NCBI GenBank assembly: GCA_025464045.1
Contig: JAODBQ010000683.1
Location: 1 to 6,845, forward strand
Direction: 5' to 3'
DNA length: 6,845 nucleotides
Origin: Ilumatobacteraceae bacterium
GTDB taxonomy: Bacteria > Actinomycetota > Acidimicrobiia > Acidimicrobiales > Ilumatobacteraceae
The position numbers were made by a program, and so were the translations under genes. Positions 1 through 4,620 of this stretch are shown one piece after another (positions within the stretch are counted from its first letter, which is position 1; each line of letters starts with the position of its first letter). Under the pieces are notes generated by a model, which saw nothing but the letters and a program-made list of their open reading frames with translations, did no database searches and was not told the origin of the DNA.

Positions 1-158
1 CGGAAGATCGCCGGCAGCGAGATCAGCACGATCGACGAGTCGAGCGATGCCATGAACATCCCCAAGGTCGTGTTCGACAGCGCCGTCCACTTGTAGCGGT
101 CGTCGACCTGCTGCGGTTCCGCCGTGCTCGTCGCGGCTGTCGCGCTCGCTCGTGCCAT
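1..158 (-). CDS. MFS transporter, DHA2 (EmrB/QacA-like) family, N-terminal part
   Basis: Only the first 52 codons are in the window; the gene continues past the left edge. It starts at an ATG at 158 and reads MARASATAATSTAEPQQ, a short polar cytoplasmic tail. A first membrane helix follows at about residues 26-50 and contains LDSSIVLISLPAIF. That D-x-S-I-V-x-x-x-L-P-A-I pattern is typical of helix 1 in the 14-helix DHA2 drug:proton antiporters (established family knowledge). Such pumps sit in the cytoplasmic membrane and export drugs or other amphiphiles using the proton gradient; the substrate here cannot be told. The start is supported by a GAGGGAGA Shine-Dalgarno sequence 9 bases upstream. 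The gene is divergent from the VOC gene, and a candidate promoter with an operator-like palindrome lies just upstream. Regulation by a TetR-type repressor is therefore possible, but no regulator gene is visible. The family call rests on one helix, so a related MFS class cannot be excluded. Confidence 0.8.
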   Translation of the reverse strand, partial: MARASATAATSTAEPQQVDDRYKWTALSNTTLGMFMASLDSSIVLISLPAIF

Positions 159-166
159 CGTCGCGT

Positions 167-174
167 TCTCCCTC
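167..174 (-). promoter_or_regulatory. Shine-Dalgarno site of the MFS gene
   Basis: The minus strand reads GAGGGAGA here, with its GGAG core 9 bases before the ATG at 158. It fixes the start of the MFS gene, since no competing in-frame start with such a site is seen upstream. Confidence 0.65.
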
Positions 175-199
175 GTTCACGAAGTTGACGTTCACGTTA
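174..199. promoter_or_regulatory. operator-like palindrome and 8-base direct repeat upstream of the MFS gene
   Basis: Two patterns overlap here. CGTTCACG occurs twice in direct orientation, at 174-181 and 189-196, with a 15-base period. The second copy lies inside an imperfect 14-base palindrome at 186-199 (TGACGTTCACGTTA), in which five of seven base pairs are symmetric. On the minus strand the palindrome covers the proposed -10 box, and the first direct repeat touches the ribosome binding site. A repressor bound here would block transcription of the pump, as TetR- and MarR-type regulators do for many exporters (known for the families). That this site has such a role is inference from position and symmetry. 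Confidence 0.3.
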
Positions 200-222
200 G
201 ATCCGGATGGTGGCGGCGTCCA
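194..222 (-). promoter_or_regulatory. candidate promoter of the MFS gene
   Basis: On the minus strand a -35-like TGGACG (217-222) is separated by 17 bases from a -10-like TAACGT (194-199). The -35 matches TTGACA at four positions and the -10 matches TATAAT at three, including the key TA and final T. The site lies about 36 bases upstream of the MFS start codon, leaving room for the Shine-Dalgarno sequence in the leader. The assignment is by eye and weak on its own. Its overlap with an operator-like palindrome adds some support. Confidence 0.3.
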
Positions 223-331
223 CGTGCCCAGCCCGCCAGTGACAGGTTGCACACGGTGCCCGGCCAACCGTGGCGACCGCGCCCGCACGCTCGACTGCGA
301 TCCGGTCGCCGCGCGATGCGACGATGGCACC
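200..331. other. intergenic region upstream of the VOC gene
   Basis: This is the remainder of the divergent gap between the MFS and VOC genes. No convincing -35/-10 pair for the VOC gene was found on the plus strand. A small possible hairpin lies at 245-269: GCAC/GTGC closes a three-base loop, and GGTT/AACC can extend the stem across a six-base bulge. A CACGTG palindrome is at 221-226. Both are short enough to occur by chance. The VOC start at 332 has no clear Shine-Dalgarno sequence. Confidence 0.3.
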
Positions 332-1072
332 ATGCTCCGCCTCCGCCAGATCGCCCTCGTCGCCCGCGAACTCGACCCCGTGCTGACCGAGCTGCACGAT
401 GCGCTCGGTGTCGAGGTCGCCTTCCGCGATCCCAGCGTGAAGACGTTCGGGTTGCAGAACGCGGTGATGCCCATCGGCAACCAGTTCCTCGAAGTGGTCG
501 CTCCCGTCCAGGAGGGCACCGCAGCGGGTCGCTACCTCGATCGGCGCAAGGGCGACGGCGGGTACATGGTCATCCTGCAGTGCGACGAGCATGCAGCGCG
601 CAAGGCCCGCCTCGGCGAGGAGCTCGGCGTGCGGTTCGCGATGGCGCACGACTCCGACGACTACAAGGTGCTCCAGCTCCATCCGCAGGACACCGGCGGC
701 TCGTTCCTCGAGGTCGACCAGCAGACCGGCGGCGAGGACATGGTCGACGGCCCGTGGGAGCCGGCCGGACCGAACTGGCAGCACGCCCGCCGCACCGGGA
801 TCGTCGGCGGGATCAACGCCGCGGTGATCCAGAGCGACGACCCGGTGCGCCTGGCGACGCGCTGGAGCGAGCTGCTCGACGTGCCCGTCGAGGGTGACGA
901 CAACCCGTCGATCCCCTTGGACAATGCGACGCTGATGTTCGTGAAGGCCGCCGACGGTCGTGGCGAGGGCCTCGCCGGCCTGTACCTGGCACCGGGCAAC
1001 GATCCGCAAGCACCGAAGCGCGTGCAGATCTGCGGCATGGACATCCAGGTCGAAGGCGCCGCGCCGGCCTGA
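332..1072 (+). CDS. VOC-superfamily (glyoxalase-like) protein
   Basis: This gene encodes a soluble cytoplasmic protein of 246 residues. VOC proteins are built from beta-alpha-beta-beta-beta modules and include metal-dependent isomerases, dioxygenases and resistance proteins; the reaction here is unknown. Module-like segments are visible at residues 2-61 (LRLRQIALVA through FLEVVAPV), 76-133 (GGYMVIL through FLEVDQQ) and 157-212 (GGINAAV through LMFVKAA). A very short fourth segment at about 213-242 ends VQICGMDIQVEG. Possible metal-ligand positions are Q6, E54, H117 and E127, but these are guesses from alignment habit. The layout resembles the Glyoxalase_3-like group. The ATG at 332 was chosen because the first beta strand begins directly after it. 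The frame is open further upstream (from 152), but that stretch is arginine- and proline-rich, not domain-like, and runs through the control region of the MFS gene. The gene is convergent with rsgA. Confidence is high for the superfamily and low for any specific function. Confidence 0.85.
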   Translation: MLRLRQIALVARELDPVLTELHDALGVEVAFRDPSVKTFGLQNAVMPIGNQFLEVVAPVQEGTAAGRYLDRRKGDGGYMVILQCDEHAARKARLGEELGVRFAMAHDSDDYKVLQLHPQDTGGSFLEVDQQTGGEDMVDGPWEPAGPNWQHARRTGIVGGINAAVIQSDDPVRLATRWSELLDVPVEGDDNPSIPLDNATLMFVKAADGRGEGLAGLYLAPGNDPQAPKRVQICGMDIQVEGAAPA

Positions 1073-1089
1073 TCTGCCGAACACCGACT

Positions 1090-1145
1090 GGGTGGCCGGA
1101 CGACGATGCCGGGCGCCTCGCCACCGGCACCAGGCCGGCCCAACC
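1090..1145. terminator. probable bidirectional terminator hairpin between the VOC gene and rsgA
   Basis: The gap between two convergent genes holds a nested inverted repeat. The inner stem at 1107-1129 pairs TGCCG with CGGCA and continues as GGCG/CGCC around a three-base loop, with a two-base bulge. An outer stem pairs GGCCGG (1094-1099) with CCGGCC (1135-1140), and neighbouring GGT/ACC bases can lengthen it. There is no T-tract on either side. That is common for hairpin terminators in high-GC actinobacteria, but it means termination cannot be asserted. Its position after both stop codons is the main support. Confidence 0.4.
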
Positions 1146-1150
1146 CGGCG

Positions 1151-2173
1151 TCAGCGCGGCTTGGGCCGCCGCACCCCGCGCTTGTCCATCGCACGCAGCC
1201 GCTCGCGCTGCTCGTGCTCGAGGGCGGCCTCCTCGGCGACGAGGCGCTTCAGGCTCTCCAGCCGGCGCGGATCGAGCTGCCCCGCCTCGATCGCGGCGCG
1301 GACGGCACAGCCCGGCTCGTCGTCGTGCTTGCAGTTGCGGAACCGGCAGTTGTCCATCAGATCGAAGATGTCGACGAACGCCCACTCGATGCCGCGGCCG
1401 CTGCTCCACAGGCTCACCGCGCGGACGCCGGGGGTGTCGATCAACCAACCGTCGCCCGGCAGCCGGATCAGCTCCGACGCCGTGGTGGTGTGCCGCCCGC
1501 GCTGGTCGCCCTCGCGCACGACGGCCGTGCGCATCCGGCTGCCGCCGACGTGCGCGTTGACGAGCGTGCTCTTGCCGACGCCGCTCGCGCCGAGCAGGGC
1601 GATCGTGGCGTTGCCGGCCGCGTAGCTGCGCAGCTCCTCGATGCCGTCGCCGCTGATCCCACTGGCGACGAGCACCGGGGCGTCGGGCGCCACGTCCTGG
1701 AGGCTGCGCACCGTCGTGGCCGGGTCGTCGACGATGTCCGCCTTGGTGAGCACGACCACCGGGTTCGCGCCGCTGTCGTAGCCGAGGACCAGCTCACGCT
1801 CCAGGCGCCGCTGGTTGGGGGGCGAGGCGAGCGAGTGGACGAGGACGACGACGCCGATGTTCGCGGCGATGGTGTGGGCCTCGGCGCGGTTGCCCTCGAA
1901 CGAGGCGCGTCGCACGAAGGCGCTGTGTCGGGGCAGGACGTGGGCGACGCGTTCGCCGTCCTCGTCGCCGACGACGAAGTCGCCGACAGCGACGTCCGCG
2001 CCGATGTTGCGCAACCTGAGTGGCGGCTCGTCGAGCGACACGAGCACCGAGCTCCACCCCCGGTCGAGCCGCGAGACCCGCCCCGCCGAGCCGTGCGAGA
2101 AGCCGTCGGCGGCCGCGATGAGTTCGGTCGTCCAGCCCAGTCGTAAGTCACGCGGTGCGTCGATAGCAGCCAC
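1151..2173 (-). CDS. rsgA: ribosome small subunit-dependent GTPase A (RsgA/YjeQ)
   Basis: RsgA is a circularly permuted GTPase that binds the immature 30S subunit and hydrolyses GTP as a late checkpoint in subunit assembly. The protein has 340 residues from a GTG start, a normal length. An OB-fold-like region lies at about residues 25-85. The GTPase motifs come in the permuted order expected of the family: G4 TKAD at 143-146, G1 GASGVGKST at 195-203, the G2 region RHTTT at 228-232 and G3 DTPG at 246-249. The C-terminal zinc site is complete as C276, C281, H283 and C289, matching Cx4CxHx5C. A charged tail ends RRPKPR. The start was set at the GTG at 2173: no in-frame ATG lies nearby, a modest GGA-type site sits 7 bases upstream, and the next codons (AAIDAPRDLRLGW) look like a normal N-terminus. 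The reading frame stays open far upstream, antisense to the transporter gene, but that part is not coding. The gene diverges from the MMPL gene across 51 bases. Confidence 0.95.
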   Translation of the reverse strand: MAAIDAPRDLRLGWTTELIAAADGFSHGSAGRVSRLDRGWSSVLVSLDEPPLRLRNIGADVAVGDFVVGDEDGERVAHVLPRHSAFVRRASFEGNRAEAHTIAANIGVVVLVHSLASPPNQRRLERELVLGYDSGANPVVVLTKADIVDDPATTVRSLQDVAPDAPVLVASGISGDGIEELRSYAAGNATIALLGASGVGKSTLVNAHVGGSRMRTAVVREGDQRGRHTTTASELIRLPGDGWLIDTPGVRAVSLWSSGRGIEWAFVDIFDLMDNCRFRNCKHDDEPGCAVRAAIEAGQLDPRRLESLKRLVAEEAALEHEQRERLRAMDKRGVRRPKPR

Positions 2174-2175
2174 GG

Positions 2176-2219
2176 TAGTGTCCGCTTTTCCGGCACCGGC
2201 CTGAACACCCCTGAAGGAG
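2176..2219 (+). promoter_or_regulatory. ribosome binding site and candidate -10 box of the MMPL gene
   Basis: AAGGAG at 2214-2219 is a strong Shine-Dalgarno sequence 5 bases before the GTG at 2225, and it decides that start. A TAGTGT hexamer at 2176-2181 fits the actinobacterial TAnnnT -10 pattern and would give a leader of roughly 35-40 bases, but no good -35 box lies upstream of it. The 51-base gap must also serve rsgA on the other strand, so the two promoters probably overlap or reach into the 5' ends of the genes. The ribosome binding site is confident; the -10 box is speculative. Confidence 0.5.
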
Positions 2220-2224
2220 TTGCC

Positions 2225-4558
2225 GTGCTCGCTCGCCTCGCCCGTTTCTGTTTCCGACGACGCCGCTTGGTCGTGTTCGGCATCTGGATCCCGCTGCTGA
2301 TCGTCCTCAACGTCGCCGGGGGTGCCGCCGGGACGAACTACCACACCGAGTTCAACCAGCCCGACAGCGAGTCGAAGCAGGTGCAGGATGCGTTGACCGC
2401 CGGTGGCAACAAGGCCGACGCCGGCTTCCCGGCGAGCATCGTCTTCAGCGCCGACCAGGGCAACGCCGACCCGGCCGTGCAGGCGGCGATGACCGGCTTG
2501 TTCGAACAGGTCAAGACGCTCGAGGGGGTCAACCTGACGAGCCCGTACGACGAGGCCGGCGCGCAGTTGAACAGCCCCGCCGGCAGCCCGAACAACAAGC
2601 TCGGCAGGGACGTCTCGTTCGCGCAGCTGACCATCACCGAACGCGACCAGGCGGCGACGCAGAAGTTCGCCGACAAGGTCGTGGAGATGGGCAAGGAGGT
2701 GAACGTCCCCGGACTGCACATCACCTACGGCGGCCAGGTCTTCCAGAAGTTCGAGTTCCCCGCCAGTGAACTGCTCGGTGTGCTCGCGGCGATCGTCATC
2801 CTGCTCCTCGCGTTCGGCTCGGTGATCGCGATGGGGCTCCCGATCGGCACGGCACTCGTCGGCCTCGGGATCGGCATGGCCATCGTCGGCCTCGCGTCCC
2901 ACGCGTTCTCGATCCCCGAGTTCGGCCCGCAGATGGCCGCGATGATCGGTCTCGGTGTCGGCATCGACTACGCGCTGTTCATCGTCAGTCGCTACCGCGA
3001 ACACCTGCACGCCGGGGAGGATCCGGAGACGGCGACGGTCGCCGCGGTGAACTCGTCGGGGCGGGCCGTCATCTTCGCCGGGCTCACCGTGATGATCTCC
3101 CTGCTCGGTCTCTTCATCATGGGGCTGTCGTTCGTGCGCGGCCTCGCCGTCGCCGGTGCGGTCGGCGTGCTGGTGATGATGGTGGCGTCGATCACCCTGC
3201 TGCCGGCGCTGCTCGGTTTCACCCGGGAGCGGATCGACTCGACCTCGCGTGCCGCAGCCATCGGTGTCGGCCTGTTCGTCGTGCTCGGCCTCGCCGGCGT
3301 CATCACCGACAAGGTGCCGGCGCTGCTCGGGACCGGCGTGATCGTCGCCGCGGCGCTGGTCGCGGTCAGCTACCTCCCGTTCGCGCGGAGCCTGCGCAAC
3401 CCGTTGCCGCACCGCCGCGAGAAGCCACGCGAACAGCGCTTCTGGTTCAAGTGGAGCCGCACCATCCAGCATCGTCCGTGGCGTGCCTTCAGCGTCGGCG
3501 TGCTCATCCTGGCCCTGCTCGCCGTCCCCGTGTTCAGCATCCGCCTCGGCTTCAGCGACGAGGGCAACGCGGCCGAGGGCACCACCGTGCGCGAGTCGTA
3601 CGACACCATCGCCGCCGCCTTCGGCCCCGGCTCGAACGGGCCCCTCTTCCTGGCCACGACCGATCCGAACGCCAACGCGCAGAACGTCGGTGGCGTCACC
3701 GACGCGATCGCGCAGGATCCCAACGTCGCCTTCGTGCAACCCGCGTTCCAGGTCGGAGGCAGCACGTGGGCCTGGCGGGTGTACCCGAAGACCGCACCGC
3801 AGGACGCGGCGACGTCGGACCTCGTCGAACGGCTGCGCAGCACCGTGCTCCCGGCGACGGACCTCGACGTCAAGGTCGGCGGGTTCACCGCCGGCGGCAT
3901 CGACTTCGCCGACTACCTCGCCGGCCGCCTGCCACTGCTCATCGGCGCGGTGCTGATCCTCAGCTTCATCCTGTTGATGGTCGTGTTCCGCAGCCTGCTC
4001 GTGCCGCTCAAGGCCGTGATCATGAACCTGCTCTCCGTCGGCGCCGCGTACGGCGTGATCGTCGCGATCTTCCAGTGGGGCTGGGGGATGAAGCTGATCG
4101 GCGTCGACAAGGCCGGGCCGGTGGAAGCGTGGGCCCCGATGATGCTGTTCGCGATCGTGTTCGGTCTGTCGATGGACTACGAGGTGTTCCTCCTGTCGCG
4201 GATGAAGGAGGAGTTCGACCGCACCGGGGACAACGCGACCGCCGTGGCCGACGGCCTCGCCGTCACCGCCCGTGTGATCACCGCCGCGGCCATCATCATG
4301 GTGTGCGTGTTCTCGGCGTTCGTGCTCGGTGACGACCGGTCGCTGAAGCTGTTCGGCCTGGGGATGGCGGTCGCCGTGCTCATCGACGCCACCGTCGTGC
4401 GCATGGTCCTGGTGCCCGCCACGATGGAGCTGCTCGGGGCGCGCAACTGGTGGATCCCGAAGTGGCTGGACAAGATCCTGCCGAGGATCGACGTCGAGGG
4501 ACACGACGACATCTCCGGCCTCGAGGCGCCCGAAGACCGCGAAAGGGAGCTGGTCTGA
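2225..4558 (+). CDS. MMPL/RND-superfamily membrane transporter
   Basis: This is a complete 777-residue inner-membrane protein. MMPL transporters use the proton gradient to export lipids, glycolipids or hydrophobic drugs; the substrate here is unknown. The N-terminal half has helix 1 at about residues 12-35, an extracytoplasmic domain at 36-180, and helices 2-6 between 183 and 330. The C-terminal half repeats the plan: helix 7 at 419-438, an extracytoplasmic domain at 439-568, and helices 8-12 between 569 and 735. The proton-relay Asp-Tyr pairs typical of MmpL proteins are present in both halves, as D248-Y249 in GLGVGIDYALF and D651-Y652 in GLSMDYEVFLLSR. Residues 343-388 between the halves form two extra hydrophobic segments, predicting 14 rather than 12 helices. 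A charged tail of about 40 residues ends the protein. The GTG start is supported by AAGGAG 5 bases upstream. No MmpS-like or periplasmic partner gene is adjacent. Neighbours are rsgA (divergent) and topA (62 bases downstream), neither functionally linked. Confidence 0.93.
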   Translation: MLARLARFCFRRRRLVVFGIWIPLLIVLNVAGGAAGTNYHTEFNQPDSESKQVQDALTAGGNKADAGFPASIVFSADQGNADPAVQAAMTGLFEQVKTLEGVNLTSPYDEAGAQLNSPAGSPNNKLGRDVSFAQLTITERDQAATQKFADKVVEMGKEVNVPGLHITYGGQVFQKFEFPASELLGVLAAIVILLLAFGSVIAMGLPIGTALVGLGIGMAIVGLASHAFSIPEFGPQMAAMIGLGVGIDYALFIVSRYREHLHAGEDPETATVAAVNSSGRAVIFAGLTVMISLLGLFIMGLSFVRGLAVAGAVGVLVMMVASITLLPALLGFTRERIDSTSRAAAIGVGLFVVLGLAGVITDKVPALLGTGVIVAAALVAVSYLPFARSLRNPLPHRREKPREQRFWFKWSRTIQHRPWRAFSVGVLILALLAVPVFSIRLGFSDEGNAAEGTTVRESYDTIAAAFGPGSNGPLFLATTDPNANAQNVGGVTDAIAQDPNVAFVQPAFQVGGSTWAWRVYPKTAPQDAATSDLVERLRSTVLPATDLDVKVGGFTAGGIDFADYLAGRLPLLIGAVLILSFILLMVVFRSLLVPLKAVIMNLLSVGAAYGVIVAIFQWGWGMKLIGVDKAGPVEAWAPMMLFAIVFGLSMDYEVFLLSRMKEEFDRTGDNATAVADGLAVTARVITAAAIIMVCVFSAFVLGDDRSLKLFGLGMAVAVLIDATVVRMVLVPATMELLGARNWWIPKWLDKILPRIDVEGHDDISGLEAPEDRERELV

Positions 4559-4565
4559 CGGTTGA

Positions 4566-4600
4566 ATGGCGCGGCGCGCCTTGACAACCCACGGCGCCAT
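4566..4600. repeat. inverted repeat flanking the topA -35 box
   Basis: ATGGCGC at 4566-4572 is the exact reverse complement of GCGCCAT at 4594-4600, leaving a 21-base loop. The loop contains the TTGACA hexamer and the palindrome GGCGCGCC (4573-4580). It starts 8 bases after the MMPL stop codon, so it could act in RNA as a weak terminator for the transporter or in DNA as an operator for topA. Without a T-tract, and with a long loop, neither role is assured. Confidence 0.35.
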
Positions 4601-4610
4601 CACGTAGCGA
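4581..4610 (+). promoter_or_regulatory. candidate topA promoter
   Basis: TTGACA at 4581-4586 is a perfect -35 consensus, striking in such GC-rich sequence. A weak -10-like TAGCGA follows at 4605-4610 with an 18-base spacer. Transcription would then start around 4616-4621, almost at the topA start codon, so the mRNA would be leaderless or nearly so. This agrees with the lack of any Shine-Dalgarno sequence before the ATG at 4621. The -35 is clear; the -10 is uncertain. Confidence 0.45.
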
Positions 4611-4620
4611 TACGCCCGCC

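Noticed and set aside
185..190. TTGACG on the plus strand as a -35 box for the VOC gene
   Set aside because: No acceptable -10 hexamer lies 16-19 bases downstream (the position holds TGGTGG). The sequence is better explained as part of the palindrome and promoter on the minus strand.
152..331. A 60-residue N-terminal extension of the VOC protein
   Set aside because: The residues look non-domain-like and the region carries the ribosome binding site and promoter candidates of the divergent MFS gene. The VOC fold begins right after the methionine at 332.
124..897. Plus-strand open frame across the MFS start and the first part of the VOC gene
   Set aside because: The translation is an arginine- and proline-rich shadow typical of a shifted frame in GC-rich DNA. 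It overlaps the MFS gene start and the better-supported VOC frame.
1106..2146. 346-codon plus-strand open frame opposite rsgA
   Set aside because: It is antisense to rsgA, which has complete GTPase and zinc motifs. The product is an Ala-, Arg-, Val- and Asp-rich shadow without a recognisable domain.
2174..4603. Long minus-strand open frame that extends RsgA into an apparent 1150-residue fusion protein
   Set aside because: It lies antisense and codon-aligned to a clear MMPL transporter. Its translation is a low-complexity run rich in His, Asp, Glu, Gln and Arg with no domain. RsgA homologues are about 300-370 residues long, consistent with the GTG start at 2173.
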